Shown piece by piece: positions 1 through 9,117 of a stretch of DNA of 64,000 nucleotides. The stretch covers positions 24,842 through 88,841 of the forward strand of contig NZ_JAGQBA010000008.1 of assembly GCF_024345395.1 (NCBI RefSeq), written 5' to 3'. Origin of the DNA: Cyanobium sp. Tous-M-B4 (GTDB lineage Bacteria; Cyanobacteriota; Cyanobacteriia; PCC-6307; Cyanobiaceae). The position numbers and the translations under genes are program-made. Positions within the stretch are counted from its first letter, which is position 1, and the number at the start of each line of letters is the position of its first letter. The notes beneath the pieces were generated by a model. The model had not been told where the DNA came from and searched no databases. It saw only the letters and a program-made list of their open reading frames with translations.

Positions 1-623
1 CGATCGGCCGTCTCCAGCAAAAACGGCATACCCACGCGCAACTTGGCCCGCTTCGAGCCCGGCAGCAGCGCCAACCACTCCCCTGCCGGCAAGGGCGCCT
101 CGCTACGGGCCGACTCGGAGAGGTCTGCCATCAGGTCACCCACCACCGTGCAGCGGGATGCCCAACGCGGTGCCAACTGATCAGCAGCCAGGGGCCCCAT
201 GGCAGCGATGCGGTCGTTCCAGCGGGGCCAGCGGGCCACCCATTCCGCATAGGTGAGATGGCGGTAACCCAGCCGTGCCGAGAGCAGCACGGTCCAAAAC
301 TGATCACCCCCTAAAAACACCACCAGTCCCTGGCGGGGCCAGGGGCCAAACCGCTTGGGGCGCAGTAGCAGCGACCAAAATTGACGCGCCGGCACGATGC
401 GCTCAAACAGGCCCCAGGCGGCGGCGGCTCGATGCTCCTGTCCCGTGCCGTTTGGGCAGGGCACAAGCAACAACTTGAGGCTGCAGGCTGCCGCAGGAAC
501 CTCAGGGCGTAGCGCCATCTGGCGATGCAGGCGCTGGGCGAGGGGCCTAACCCAAGTAGACAGCTCTCCGGGGCCGTTGCTGACAAGCACGATCGCTGCC
601 GAGGGCCGGATCGATTCGGGCAA
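1..623 (-). CDS. LpxB-like glycosyltransferase-related protein, 3' end cut by window
   Basis: The minus strand is open from the left edge. Translation shows VLVSNGPGELSTWVRPLAQRL near the N-terminus and VFLGGDQFW, YAEW and LLPGSKRAKLR later. The order 'SNGPGE...', a substrate loop, then 'LPGSR-like' resembles lipid-A-disaccharide synthase (GT19)-related proteins common in cyanobacteria, which would transfer a sugar to a lipid acceptor at the inner membrane. About 207 residues are visible; the C-terminal half lies outside. No ATG precedes the conserved start; TTG at 623 is used here, and GTG at 590, just before LVSNGPGEL, is equally possible. It ends upstream of the tRNA-Leu gene on the same strand. 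Family assignment is by motif memory, so the exact substrate is open. Confidence 0.6.
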   Translation of the reverse strand, partial: MPESIRPSAAIVLVSNGPGELSTWVRPLAQRLHRQMALRPEVPAAACSLKLLLVPCPNGTGQEHRAAAAWGLFERIVPARQFWSLLLRPKRFGPWPRQGLVVFLGGDQFWTVLLSARLGYRHLTYAEWVARWPRWNDRIAAMGPLAADQLAPRWASRCTVVGDLMADLSESARSEAPLPAGEWLALLPGSKRAKLRVGMPFLLETAD

Positions 624-648
624 GGCCTGGATGGCTCGAATTAAGAAA

Positions 649-730
649 TGCGGATGACGAGACTTGAACTCGTAAGGCCGAAGCCACACGCCCCTCAAAC
701 GTGCGTGTCTACCAATTCCACCACATCCGC
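649..730 (-). tRNA. trnL-GAG: tRNA-Leu (anticodon GAG)
   Basis: The reverse complement folds as a long-variable-arm tRNA. The acceptor GCGGATG pairs with CATCCGC. The D-arm contains GGTGGAATTGGTAGAC. The anticodon stem is CACGT/GCGTG with loop TTGAGGG. The variable arm is GGCTTCGGCC. The T-arm contains GAGTTCAAGTCTC. The loop gives anticodon GAG, reading CUC/CUU leucine codons. The discriminator base is A, and CCA is not encoded (the genome continues with TTT), so CCA must be added after transcription. Confidence 0.93.
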
Positions 731-860
731 ATGTGGTTCGGATCGCTGGGCGTTCCGGTGCGAGCAATATACCCATCGCCGGCACCAGAACCCTCTAGGG
801 GAGCTGTCCAGGCAGCACTGATACAGTCCGCCTCAGCCCATATCAGCTGAGACGCCGCGG

Positions 861-2219
861 ATGCCCATCGGCAAGCTGCTGATCGCCAACCGTGGCGAGA
901 TAGCCCTACGCATCCTGCGCACCTGCCGGGAGCTCGGCATTCCCACCGTCGCCGTCTACAGCACGGTGGACAAAAACGCCCTGCACGTGCAGCTCGCCGA
1001 CGAAGCCGTATGCGTTGGCGAAGCGCCCAGCAGCAAGAGCTACCTCCACATCCCCAACATTTTGGCGGCGGCCACCTCCCGGGGTGCTGACGCAATTCAC
1101 CCCGGCTACGGCTTCCTGGCCGAAAACGACCGCTTCGCCGAGATCTGCGCCGACCACGGCATCACTTTTGTGGGTCCCTCCCCCGAGGCCATCCGCTCGA
1201 TGGGAGATAAGTCGACCGCTAAGGCCACCATGGAGCGGGTGGGGGTGCCCACCATCCCCGGTAGTGCCGGCTTGCTGGCCAGCCCGGAGGCGGCGGCGCG
1301 ATTGGCCGAATCGATGGGCTACCCGGTGATGATCAAGGCCACCGCTGGCGGCGGCGGCCGCGGCATGCGCCTGGTGCCTGGGCCCGATCAACTCGAGAGC
1401 CTGTTCAAAGCGGCCCAGGGGGAAGCGGAGGCTGCCTTCGGCAACCCTGGCCTTTACATGGAGAAATTCATCGACCGGCCCCGGCACGTGGAAGTGCAGG
1501 TGCTGGCCGATCGCCACGGCAATGTGATCCACCTGGGCGAACGCGACTGCTCGATCCAGCGCCGCCACCAAAAGCTGCTGGAAGAGGCCCCCAGCGTGGC
1601 CATCAACGCCGACCTGCGCCGCCAGATGGGCGATGCCGCCGTGGCCGCCGCCCGCACCATTGGCTACGAGGGCGCCGGCACCGTGGAATTCCTGGTGGAC
1701 CGCAGCGGGGCTTTCTATTTCATGGAAATGAATACCCGGATCCAGGTGGAACATCCGGTCACCGAGATGGTCACAGGGGTAGATCTGATCGCCGAACAGT
1801 TGCGTATTGCCGGTGGGGAGCCGATCTCGGTCACCCAAGACCAGATCAAGCTCTGCGGGCACGCCATCGAGGCGCGCATTAACGCTGAAGATCCCCGCCA
1901 AAACTTCCGGCCCGCCCCTGGCAAAATCACCGGCTGGCTACCTCCTGGCGGCCCCGGTGTGCGGGTCGATAGCCACGTGTACACCGGCTATGAGATCCCG
2001 CCCTTCTACGACTCCTTGATCGGCAAGGTGATCGTCTGGGGCACCGATCGCCCCCATGCCCTCAGACGGCTGCGCCGGGCCTTGTCGGAATGCGCGGTGA
2101 CCGGCATTCCCACCACCATCGACTTTCACCTGCAACTGCTGGATCGCCCCGAATTCCAGGCGGGCGACGTACACACCAAATTTGTGGAGCAGGACATGCT
2201 TCCGCAGAAGGGCAGCTAA
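861..2219 (+). CDS. accC: Acetyl-CoA carboxylase, biotin carboxylase subunit
   Basis: The 452-residue protein carboxylates the biotin on AccB using ATP and bicarbonate, the first half-reaction of acetyl-CoA carboxylase in fatty-acid synthesis. It starts [17 protein letters not shown], the classic N-terminus. The glycine-rich ATP-grasp loop [12 protein letters not shown] is near residue 160. The biotin carboxylase signature includes [15 protein letters not shown] (around 290) and the C-terminal [16 protein letters not shown]. Length matches the family. The ATG at 861 is directly at the conserved start. It converges with the YggT gene downstream; about 130 bp separate it from the oppositely oriented tRNA-Leu and probably hold its promoter. 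Confidence 0.98.
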   Translation: MPIGKLLIANRGEIALRILRTCRELGIPTVAVYSTVDKNALHVQLADEAVCVGEAPSSKSYLHIPNILAAATSRGADAIHPGYGFLAENDRFAEICADHGITFVGPSPEAIRSMGDKSTAKATMERVGVPTIPGSAGLLASPEAAARLAESMGYPVMIKATAGGGGRGMRLVPGPDQLESLFKAAQGEAEAAFGNPGLYMEKFIDRPRHVEVQVLADRHGNVIHLGERDCSIQRRHQKLLEEAPSVAINADLRRQMGDAAVAAARTIGYEGAGTVEFLVDRSGAFYFMEMNTRIQVEHPVTEMVTGVDLIAEQLRIAGGEPISVTQDQIKLCGHAIEARINAEDPRQNFRPAPGKITGWLPPGGPGVRVDSHVYTGYEIPPFYDSLIGKVIVWGTDRPHALRRLRRALSECAVTGIPTTIDFHLQLLDRPEFQAGDVHTKFVEQDMLPQKGS

Positions 2220-2232
2220 GCCGGATCTGAGT

Positions 2233-2577
2233 TCAGCCGATCCCGACGCTCTGGGCCCGAAACAACACCTGACTGACAAGCCCCTGCTGCCCCACCAAAA
2301 TTTCTCGCACCAGGCTGAGCAGGCCCACCCACACCACCGGCGTCACATCCACGCCACCGATCGGTTTGATCAGCCGACGGGTGAGGGCAAGCAAGGGCTC
2401 GGTAGGGGCTCCGACCAGGCGCATCGCTCCGCGGCTCAGATCAATCTGGGGATACCAGGTGAGCACGATCCGAAACAGAAAAAGCAAGGTCCAAAGCGCC
2501 AGGCCAAAGGCCAGGGCCAAGTGCAAGCCGGACAACAACGGCAGCCAGGACTGGGGTAGGGAGGTGGCTGCCGTCAC
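2233..2577 (-). CDS. YggT/Ycf19 family membrane protein
   Basis: 114 residues with two hydrophobic segments (about 16-42 and 80-100) separated by a loop containing the family pattern LTWYPQIDL and [24 protein letters not shown]. YggT/Ycf19 proteins are small inner- or thylakoid-membrane proteins; cyanobacterial and chloroplast members have been linked to thylakoid organisation and division, but the molecular role is not settled. It is convergent with accC (13 bp apart) and divergent from psbX, so its promoter lies in the 90 bp before psbX. Confidence 0.85.
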   Translation of the reverse strand: MTAATSLPQSWLPLLSGLHLALAFGLALWTLLFLFRIVLTWYPQIDLSRGAMRLVGAPTEPLLALTRRLIKPIGGVDVTPVVWVGLLSLVREILVGQQGLVSQVLFRAQSVGIG

Positions 2578-2667
2578 AAAGCTCTAAGTAGCTGGGCTCC
2601 CAGCGTAGGAAGCCGCCATCACTGCCTAGGATCGCGCCACGAATCAAGCCATAGAGCTGTTCCTGCC

Positions 2668-2790
2668 ATGACGCCATCCCTGGCCAATTTCCTGACCAGC
2701 CTGCTTGCCGGCGCCGTGATCGTGGTGGTGCCCATCACAATCGGGCTGGTGCTGATCAGCCAAAACGATCAGCTTGATCGTCGCCTTTGA
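2668..2790 (+). CDS. psbX: Photosystem II protein PsbX
   Basis: A 40-residue ORF with the PsbX pattern: short N-terminus [12 protein letters not shown], one transmembrane helix built from [18 protein letters not shown], then a polar tail [10 protein letters not shown]. PsbX is a single-helix subunit at the edge of photosystem II near cytochrome b559 and affects quinone turnover. It lies between the YggT gene and ycf66, a familiar picocyanobacterial neighbourhood. The ATG at 2668 is the only sensible start. Confidence 0.92.
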   Translation: MTPSLANFLTSLLAGAVIVVVPITIGLVLISQNDQLDRRL

Positions 2791-2876
2791 GCTTCCGGCA
2801 CCTGAGTAACTCCAGGTCTCTGGCTGCTCGGGCTCACCTGCCTACACTGACGAGACGGACTGTCGGGTGAAAAACC

Positions 2877-3773
2877 GTGGTTAATGCCAGCCTGAATTGG
2901 GCCAGCATCGTGGGCATAGTGCTTGCGGTGGGCGGTGCACTGCTTTATTTCATGCGGAGCTTCAAGCCCGCCCTCGCCCGCGATTACGACGTCTTTTTCG
3001 CTGCGGTTGGCCTGCTCTGCGGCGGCATCCTGTTTTTTCAGGGGTGGCGCCTCGATCCAATCCTGCAATTTGGTCAGTTTCTGCTCGCCGGCACCACTGT
3101 CTTTTTCGCCTACGAAAGTGTGCGCCTGCGGGGTGTAACCACCGAGCAGGCACGCCGGTCGTCCTACTTCGACGACGACGAACCAATGCCTGAACCAGGC
3201 CCATACAGGCCGAGAATGGGTGGCCGCGCTTGGGTCGAGGCCTCTACAGATCGCTTTGATGAGCCCGAGCCGCTGAGACGCCGCATCCCCTCCCGCGGCG
3301 AAGTCGATGCGCCAGATGAGGAAGACTTTTACCGTGCACCCCGGCCCAGCAGTAGGGCCGCCATCCCGGAAAGGGCCGCCAGCCGCCGCCCTGCCCAAGA
3401 GGATTGGGCACCCCAAAGCTCTAGCCGGCCCAGTATCGATTTCGGTGCCCGCAGGCGTGATCGAGATGCCGCGGTAGAGCCCCGGCGCGGTAGCCGGCCG
3501 ACAGCTGCTAGTGAGGCCATGCCCCGCTCCAGCCGCAGGCCCGGGCCACCAGCCCCAGCCCCAGCCCCAGAAGCACCTAGGAGCTCCAAGCCAGCGGGGG
3601 TGCCCCAGGGCTCACCGATCAGCCCAGCAACCCCTGCCAGCGGCAGAAGCAATCGGCCAGCGGCAAGCGATATCAGTGATGCGGACTTCACCCCAGTGAA
3701 ACCCTCCAGTCGCCCCGAGCCCAGCCCCCGAGGCATTAGTCCCCGGGACAACAGCTCCCGCTTCGACGACTGA
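2877..3773 (+). CDS. ycf66: Ycf66 family protein
   Basis: 298 residues. The first ~100 form the Ycf66 membrane domain with three hydrophobic stretches (IVGIVLAVGGALLYFM, VFFAAVGLLCGGILFF, FGQFLLAGTTVFFAYES). The rest (about 105-298) is low-complexity, rich in P, R, S and A, including an (AP)n run, and is probably disordered. Ycf66 occurs in cyanobacteria and some plastids; its function is unknown. GTG at 2877 gives MVNASLNWASIVG, which matches the expected N-terminus. It follows psbX and precedes two small lipoprotein genes on the same strand. Confidence 0.9.
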   Translation: MVNASLNWASIVGIVLAVGGALLYFMRSFKPALARDYDVFFAAVGLLCGGILFFQGWRLDPILQFGQFLLAGTTVFFAYESVRLRGVTTEQARRSSYFDDDEPMPEPGPYRPRMGGRAWVEASTDRFDEPEPLRRRIPSRGEVDAPDEEDFYRAPRPSSRAAIPERAASRRPAQEDWAPQSSSRPSIDFGARRRDRDAAVEPRRGSRPTAASEAMPRSSRRPGPPAPAPAPEAPRSSKPAGVPQGSPISPATPASGRSNRPAASDISDADFTPVKPSSRPEPSPRGISPRDNSSRFDD

Positions 3774-3793
3774 ACCTTTTCGCCGCCAACAGA

Positions 3794-4354
3794 TTGGTGC
3801 CCCTAGGGGTTTCTGCCATGCTGCTGACAACCCTGAGCTTTCTTGTCAGCGGCTGCTCCGGTGGAGCGTGGCTGGCCCGGCGCAGTGCTGGCCAGGTTGG
3901 GGTATTCAACGGCAACAGCCGCCAAGAACCCGCCCTCAGCGGCCAGGGACGATTTCTTGCCTCAGTGGTTGATCGGGGCGGCAGGGCCACCCTGCTTTTG
4001 CAGGAGCAGCCCAGCGGCCGAATCGTGCCCCTGCGCCATTTCCAAAACCACCAGCCCCACAGCTCCCCCTCCCTTAGCTGGAACGGTCGTTATGTGGCGG
4101 CCCTGGTGCAACAGGGCAACCAAAGACTGGCCTTGATCGAAGACCGAGCCAACGGCAACCTGCACCGGCTTCCCCTACCGACGGACCGCACTGCAGTTCG
4201 CCTCAGCCTGTCCCCGGAGGCACGCCAGCTGGCGGTGCAAGTTGCCCAGGCTGGCCAGTGGCGCGTGCAGCTGTTTGATCTGCGCAGCCTGCTTGAGCCA
4301 GACCTGCCCGGCGGCCTTGCCGTTCAGGGGGGCGGAGCCCAGCCCTCACCATGA
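3794..4354 (+). CDS. TolB-like beta-propeller lipoprotein (first of a pair)
   Basis: 186 residues with a lipoprotein signal: a hydrophobic stretch ending in the lipobox LVSGC (Cys about 21). The mature part contains repeats such as EPALSGQGRFLASV, SPSLSWNGRYVAALV and RLSLSPEARQLAVQV, the 'S.DG..la' pattern of TolB/WD40-like propeller blades, but only enough for a partial propeller. TTG at 3794 is the track start; ATG at 3818 (MLLTTLSF) is an alternative with a very short n-region. The last four bases overlap the next gene (ATGA), so the two are probably translated together. The role is unknown; an extracytoplasmic scaffold is inferred. Confidence 0.7.
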   Translation: MVPLGVSAMLLTTLSFLVSGCSGGAWLARRSAGQVGVFNGNSRQEPALSGQGRFLASVVDRGGRATLLLQEQPSGRIVPLRHFQNHQPHSSPSLSWNGRYVAALVQQGNQRLALIEDRANGNLHRLPLPTDRTAVRLSLSPEARQLAVQVAQAGQWRVQLFDLRSLLEPDLPGGLAVQGGGAQPSP

Positions 4355-4842
4355 GGAGCTCGCTTGCAAATAGAGCCATCGCAGCGGCAGCAACCGGCCT
4401 GCTACTGGGCGGCTGCCTTGCCCCCATGGCCCAGCCCATAGTGCCGCTCAACTCCCGGCTGGAAGCCATAGGTGCCAACCGGGATCCAGCCCTTTCAGGG
4501 CGCTGGCTGGCCCTAATCAGCGGCAGGGGCGGCCGCGAACAAGTGCTGCTGCTGGATCTGGAGCGCCAGCAGCCCATAGACCTGCCGGGCCTCAACCGGG
4601 CCGATGCCCAACCGGTGAGCGTCAGCGTCGACGCAGCAGGAGAGCGAATTGCCCTGGTGCGGCAGCTGGAGGGACGCACCGAGTTGGTGCTCTACAGGCG
4701 CTCCGTGCAGAGCCTGCAACCCATACCGATGGTCCCCAGCGGCGTTGCCCGCCAGGTGCAGCTGCAGGCCGATGGTCGCCAGCTAGCTGTGCAGGTGAGC
4801 AGGAGCGGGATCTGGCAGGTGGATCTGGTGCAAATTCCTTAG
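4351..4842 (+). CDS. TolB-like beta-propeller lipoprotein (second of a pair)
   Basis: 163 residues. The signal MRSSLANRAIAAAATGLLLGGC ends in lipobox LLGGC at Cys22. The mature part has the same repeat style as its upstream neighbour (DPALSGRWLALISGRGGREQVLLLDL, VSVSVDAAGERIALV, VQLQADGRQLAVQVSRSGIWQVDL). The two proteins share the closing pattern RQLAVQV...G.W.V.L, which suggests an old tandem duplication. The gene starts inside the stop of the upstream gene and ends 12 bp from the convergent hli gene. Function unknown. Confidence 0.75.
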   Translation: MRSSLANRAIAAAATGLLLGGCLAPMAQPIVPLNSRLEAIGANRDPALSGRWLALISGRGGREQVLLLDLERQQPIDLPGLNRADAQPVSVSVDAAGERIALVRQLEGRTELVLYRRSVQSLQPIPMVPSGVARQVQLQADGRQLAVQVSRSGIWQVDLVQIP

Positions 4843-4854
4843 AGCACCAGACGC

Positions 4855-5067
4855 TCAAGGCACCAGGCCAGACCAGCGCAGAAACGTCTCGCCGCCCAGG
4901 ACTTCGATCAGCAGCACGGCAATGAAGCCCACCATGGCAAAGCGACCATTCACCCGCTCGGCGTAGCCGCTCCAACCAAAGGCTGGCACGTCGCCGGTTG
5001 TTGCACTAATTGCTGCACTGGTTGTAGGACTGATTTCTGGGGTCTGGTCGGGGCTTGGTTCAGGCAT
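4855..5067 (-). CDS. hli: High-light-inducible (Hli/SCP) chlorophyll-binding-like protein
   Basis: 70 residues. The C-terminal half is a single-helix CAB-like domain: FGWSGYAERVNGRFAMVGF followed by IAVLLIEVLGGETFLRW. It carries the diagnostic ER.NGR.AM motif, whose Glu, Asn and Arg bind chlorophyll in the family. Such proteins act in thylakoids in photoprotection and in chlorophyll/PSII assembly. The first ~30 residues are a Pro/Ser/Thr-rich tail (MPEPSPDQTPEISPTTS). ATG at 5067 starts 28 bp after the ABC transporter stop, so the two genes are likely cotranscribed. Confidence 0.88.
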   Translation of the reverse strand: MPEPSPDQTPEISPTTSAAISATTGDVPAFGWSGYAERVNGRFAMVGFIAVLLIEVLGGETFLRWSGLVP

Positions 5068-5095
5068 GGGGTCAGGTAGGGGAACAGGGAGTGGA

Positions 5096-7087
5096 TCAGG
5101 CGTGGCGGCCCACGTCATAGCCGGCCGCCGGTAGTAGCCGCCAGTTGCCGCTGCCATCGAGCTCCAGCACGGTGTCATGGAAGGCGGTGAGGGTGGGCCT
5201 ATGACCGACGCTCACAAAAGCCATCTCCCGCTCAGCCAGCAGGGCATAAAGGTGACGCTCAGTTGCCACATCCAGGGCGCTGGTGGCCTCATCTAGAACA
5301 ACAAAACTTGGTGAATTGAGCAGCAGGCGCGCAAAGGCCAAACGCTGCTGCTCGCCCAGGGAAAGCAGGCGAGGCCAATCCTGAATGATGTCGAGATCGG
5401 GGTAGCGCCCAACCAGCTCGGGCAGCCGCACCTGCTCCAAAACGTGGCGCAGCTGGTCGTCACTAAAGCGATCTGGCTGCAGCGGATAGCAAAGCTGCTC
5501 GCGCAGGCTGCCGAGCAGCATGTAGGGCTTCTGGGGAATGAACAGCAGATCTCCCTCGCTGGGCCGCTCCACCCGACCAGCAGCTGGGGGCCACAGCCCA
5601 CTGACCATGCGCAAGAAAGAGGTTTTGCCGCAGCCCGATGGGCCTACAACCAGCAAACGTTGATGGCGATCCACCTCAACACTGAGGTCGCGAATCAAGA
5701 TACGATTTGTGCGGGGTGGCACCAAATCGACATGGCTAACCAGAATCGAATTTCCACTGCTACCAGTGCTCGTTGCGGCCAACTGGGCTTCAAGCGCTGC
5801 AGTTTCAATGCCGATTGAATCAACCTTGCCCTGAAAACCCTCAAGCCGGCTAATAGAAGCCGAGAATGCCGCAAGACGGTCGATATTATTAACGATGTAA
5901 CTCACCGAAAAGAGCACTTGACTGAAAGCAATACTTGCCTGGCCAAAGACTCCAAAATCAACATCTTTAGCGAAATAAATAGGAGCTATCACCAGCCAAG
6001 GCAGGAAGCGAGAAAAATAATCATAGGAGCGCTGAATCACACTAATGAGCGCCTCCCAAATAATCAGGCGATCATAATTTCGAATCGCCCCCTCTAGCCT
6101 TCTGCCTGCCTCACGGCCCTCCTGTTGCTCGCCCCGATAGAACGCAATAGATTCAGCGTTATCTCGAATATGAACCAATCCGTAGCGGAAATCAGCCTCC
6201 AGCTTGAGCTGTTGATAGTTCAAGCTCACCAGCTTCCGACTGGCAAATACAATTAGAGAAGTACCTCCTACTGAATAAGCAAGCAGCACCAAGGCAAGCT
6301 TGTCGCTGATAGTCCACAATACAATAATGAAACTGACGAAAGTGAGCAGGGCAGATATTATCTCAACCGTTACACTGAGGCTGGTGCCAGTAAAACTGGC
6401 TGCGTCTTGCGAAATGCGCTGATCAGGGTTGTCAATCTCCTCGATTGACTCATCATTTGGATTGAGAACGTAATAAGCCCGATTTGAAAGATACCTGCTC
6501 AACAGGCGGCCGCTCAGCCATTCACGCCACAGCAGGCCAAGCTTAGGTATTAAATAACTCTGGATGGCCCTGATCGGAAGGGCGATAACCAAGCAAAAAG
6601 CATAAATAGCAACGATCTTCCAAAACTCCTCAGCCTTGTAACCGACAAGAGCATTTTCAATATTGCGAGCTACATAGCTAATCCCCACATTGATGCCATT
6701 GATAACCAGGATCAGCAGGGTGATCACCGCCATCAACAACCAGGGCAACCAGCGCCCGTGTCGCAACTTGCCGCGGAAAGCCACAAAACAGACCAACCCT
6801 CCGGCCAGCAGCACCATCACCAGCGGCCCGATCGGGCTGCTCCAAATTGCTGCCACCTGCTCGGGCACCCCGGGCAGGAAACGGCTGCGCAATTCGGGAA
6901 TCAAGGCCCCGGTTAGGGCCAAAACCCCAGTGAGCAGCAACAAGGTGCTGCCTACCACCACCGCAAGCAGTGCCACCACCAGCAGTAGAAACTGCCAGCT
7001 CTTGGTGTCGTCTACCGGCAGGAAATAGGGCTGGGCCAGGCGCTGCAACTTCGCCAGTTGACCGCGAAGAGCCTTGAGGGGGTTCAT
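5096..7087 (-). CDS. ABC transporter, SbmA/BacA-like (ABC_membrane_2) permease fused to ATPase
   Basis: 663 residues. An N-terminal membrane region (to about 400) has six hydrophobic segments and the family phrases NRAYYVLNPNDESIEEIDNPDQRI and YRGEQQE, typical of YddA/SbmA-type half-transporters related to the ABCD group. The C-terminal ATPase has Walker A GPSGCGKTS, the signature LSLGEQQRLAFAR and Walker B FVVLDEATSALD, then the switch His in SVGHRPT. It probably exports or imports a hydrophobic or peptide-like substrate as a homodimer; the substrate is unknown. The middle of the gene is visibly more AT-rich than its neighbours. It sits upstream of hli on the same strand. Confidence 0.9.
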   Translation of the reverse strand: MNPLKALRGQLAKLQRLAQPYFLPVDDTKSWQFLLLVVALLAVVVGSTLLLLTGVLALTGALIPELRSRFLPGVPEQVAAIWSSPIGPLVMVLLAGGLVCFVAFRGKLRHGRWLPWLLMAVITLLILVINGINVGISYVARNIENALVGYKAEEFWKIVAIYAFCLVIALPIRAIQSYLIPKLGLLWREWLSGRLLSRYLSNRAYYVLNPNDESIEEIDNPDQRISQDAASFTGTSLSVTVEIISALLTFVSFIIVLWTISDKLALVLLAYSVGGTSLIVFASRKLVSLNYQQLKLEADFRYGLVHIRDNAESIAFYRGEQQEGREAGRRLEGAIRNYDRLIIWEALISVIQRSYDYFSRFLPWLVIAPIYFAKDVDFGVFGQASIAFSQVLFSVSYIVNNIDRLAAFSASISRLEGFQGKVDSIGIETAALEAQLAATSTGSSGNSILVSHVDLVPPRTNRILIRDLSVEVDRHQRLLVVGPSGCGKTSFLRMVSGLWPPAAGRVERPSEGDLLFIPQKPYMLLGSLREQLCYPLQPDRFSDDQLRHVLEQVRLPELVGRYPDLDIIQDWPRLLSLGEQQRLAFARLLLNSPSFVVLDEATSALDVATERHLYALLAEREMAFVSVGHRPTLTAFHDTVLELDGSGNWRLLPAAGYDVGRHA

Positions 7088-7125
7088 GGGGCAGGTCGGA
7101 TCAGGTCATTGTCGCGGGCCCGCGG

Positions 7126-7467
7126 TCAGCCCGGGGGCCAGGCCAGGGGACGCCCACCAAGGACATGCACATGCAGGTGAAACACGGTCTGGCCCGCATC
7201 CGCGCCGCTGTTAATAACCGTGCGGAACGACTCCAGACCCTCCTGCCGGGCCACCTGGGCAGCCACCAGCAACAGGTGGCCGAGCAGGGCCTCGTTCCCT
7301 GCGGTGGCATCAGCAAGCTGGGCAATCGGCTGGCGTGGAATCACCAGCACATGCACTGGAGCCTGGGGAGTTACGTCGCGGAAAGCCAGGCAATGCTCAT
7401 CGGCATACACCTGATCGCAGGGGATCTCGCCACGGAGGATGCGCCCAAAGATCGTGTCTTGGCTCAC
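7126..7467 (-). CDS. HIT family (HINT-type) nucleotide hydrolase
   Basis: 113 residues, a full-length HINT-type protein. It begins DTIFGRILRGEIPCDQVYAD and has HVLVIPRQPI mid-protein. The histidine triad FHLHVHVLGGR (H-x-H-x-H) near the C-terminus supplies the catalytic His. HINT proteins cleave nucleoside phosphoramidates and aminoacyl-adenylates as cytosolic dimers. It is 38 bp upstream of the ABC transporter on the same strand and divergent from comM; the ~55 bp between starts must hold both promoters. Confidence 0.95.
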   Translation of the reverse strand: MSQDTIFGRILRGEIPCDQVYADEHCLAFRDVTPQAPVHVLVIPRQPIAQLADATAGNEALLGHLLLVAAQVARQEGLESFRTVINSGADAGQTVFHLHVHVLGGRPLAWPPG

Positions 7468-7523
7468 AAAGGCAACGGGGGTGGGACAGGGGTGGCACTA
7501 ACGATGTAGTAGCCCATGGCGTG

Positions 7524-9095
7524 ATGTTGGCACGGTGCAAGACGGCGGCGCTGCAGGGCCTGGAGGCCAGGCCAGTGCTGGTCGAGGTGGATCTGGCTCC
7601 CGGCTTGCCGGGCCTGCAGCTGGTGGGCCTGGCCGATGCGGCGGTGCAAGAAGCCCGGGAGCGGGTGCGCTCGGCCATACGCCACAGCAGCCTGAAGGTG
7701 CCGCTGACGCGGGTGGTGGTGAATCTGGCCCCCGCCGATCTGCGCAAGGAGGGGCCGGCTTTTGACCTACCGATCGCCCTGGGCCTGCTACTGGCCAGTG
7801 GCCAGCTGGATGCCGCCAGCAACAACGAGGTTTGGAGCGCCGGCGAGCTGGGGCTGGACGGCAGCTTGCGGCCGATCCGGGGGGTGCTGGCGATTGCGAT
7901 TGCAGCCCGGAACCATGGCGCCCGGGCCTTGGTCGTGCCCCAGGCCAATGCCTGGGAGGCCGCATTGGTGGAGGAGCTGCGAGTGTGGGGCGCCGCCGAT
8001 CTCGGCCAGGCCTTATGGCGGCTGCAGCATCCGCGGGCCCGTCCGGCCGCCACCGCTCCTGACCCCGCCCCCGCCCTTAAACAAGCCAAAGCGCTGAAAA
8101 CCGCCAGGCCTGCGGCTGAAGATCTTGCCGACGTCAAAGGGCAGCCCCACGGGCGCCGGGCCCTGGAGATCGCCGCGGCCGGAGGCCATCACCTGCTGCT
8201 CTGCGGCCCACCCGGCAGCGGCAAAACAATGCTGGCCCAGCGACTGGCGGGGCTGCTACCCCCGCTCGATCCTGCGGAGGCCCTTGAGCTCACAGCCGTC
8301 CACTCGGTGGCGGGCCTGCTGGACAGCAGCCAGGGCTTGCTGCAAACCCGCCCCTTTCGCAGCCCCCACCACAGCTGCTCCGGGCCGGGGCTGATCGGTG
8401 GAGGTGGCCAACCCAGACCAGGGGAGCTGGCCCTGGCCCACCACGGAGTGCTGTTTCTCGATGAGCTGGCCGAATTTCGCCGGTCCGTGCTCGACCAATT
8501 GCGCCAGCCCTTAGAAGACGGCGAAGTCTGGATTAACCGCGCCCGCCAGCGAACTCGCTTCCCCTGCCGCATCACCCTGGTGGCCGCGGCCAATCCCTGC
8601 CCCTGTGGCTGGTTTGGCGACCCTGAGCGCAGCTGCGGCTGCGGGGAGGGCCAGCGGCGGCGCTACTGGGGCAGGCTGTCGGGCCCCCTGCTGGATCGCA
8701 TTGATTTGCAGGTGGTGATGAGACGGCCATCAAGTGCCGCCCTAACGGCACCGTTTAGAAGCCACGGTGGCAGCCCGACCAGCGACGAATCAAGCGCTGA
8801 AGTGCGAGCAAGAGTCCGCCGGGCCCGGGCCCACATGGCTGCCCGCAATCCCGGTGGCTGCTGCAACAGCCGTATCGCCGGAGGCCAGCTGCAGCAAGTG
8901 CTTCGACTGGAAGGCAAAGCCTTAGAAGTGTGGGAGGCAGCGATTCAGCACCGGCAACTCAGTGCCCGGGCTGGGGCCAGGCTGCTGCGGGTTGCCCAGA
9001 CGATCGCCGACCTAAACGATCAAGCCAGCATTGGCGCAGCTGCAATTGCCGAAGCGCTCACCTACCGGTCGTTTGATCAAGGGGTATCTCGCTAA
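7524..9095 (+). CDS. comM: ComM/YifB family Mg-chelatase-like AAA+ ATPase
   Basis: 523 residues from ATG 7524 (GTG 7521 is also possible); the open frame extends further upstream but only into the HIT gene. The N-terminal LonB-like/ChlI region reads MLARCKTAALQGLEA and VEVDLAPGLPGLQLVGL. The AAA+ core has Walker A CGPPGSGKTML, the Walker B region GVLFLDELAEF and the Cys pattern PCPCGWFGDPERSCGCG. The C-terminal helical lid ends SYRSFDQG. ComM is a hexameric helicase that promotes branch migration during natural transformation. A role in DNA uptake is inferred from family knowledge; no other competence gene lies in the window. Confidence 0.93.
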   Translation: MLARCKTAALQGLEARPVLVEVDLAPGLPGLQLVGLADAAVQEARERVRSAIRHSSLKVPLTRVVVNLAPADLRKEGPAFDLPIALGLLLASGQLDAASNNEVWSAGELGLDGSLRPIRGVLAIAIAARNHGARALVVPQANAWEAALVEELRVWGAADLGQALWRLQHPRARPAATAPDPAPALKQAKALKTARPAAEDLADVKGQPHGRRALEIAAAGGHHLLLCGPPGSGKTMLAQRLAGLLPPLDPAEALELTAVHSVAGLLDSSQGLLQTRPFRSPHHSCSGPGLIGGGGQPRPGELALAHHGVLFLDELAEFRRSVLDQLRQPLEDGEVWINRARQRTRFPCRITLVAAANPCPCGWFGDPERSCGCGEGQRRRYWGRLSGPLLDRIDLQVVMRRPSSAALTAPFRSHGGSPTSDESSAEVRARVRRARAHMAARNPGGCCNSRIAGGQLQQVLRLEGKALEVWEAAIQHRQLSARAGARLLRVAQTIADLNDQASIGAAAIAEALTYRSFDQGVSR

Positions 9096-9117
9096 GCGGG
9101 AGGCCAGATCAAAGCAA

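Noticed and set aside
906..1901. Long minus-strand ORF of 331 codons inside accC
   Set aside because: It is antisense to a clear biotin carboxylase gene; its His/Gly/Ala-rich translation is typical of a high-GC shadow frame.
2769..3416. Minus-strand ORF of 215 codons in ycf66
   Set aside because: Antisense to the Ycf66 membrane domain; no conserved features.
3551..3572. (CAGCCC)n run as a functional repeat
   Set aside because: A short in-frame Ala-Pro run within the disordered Ycf66 tail; nothing suggests more.
7397..8137. Minus-strand ORF of 246 codons across the HIT-comM junction
   Set aside because: Antisense to the conserved ComM N-terminus; no protein-like pattern.
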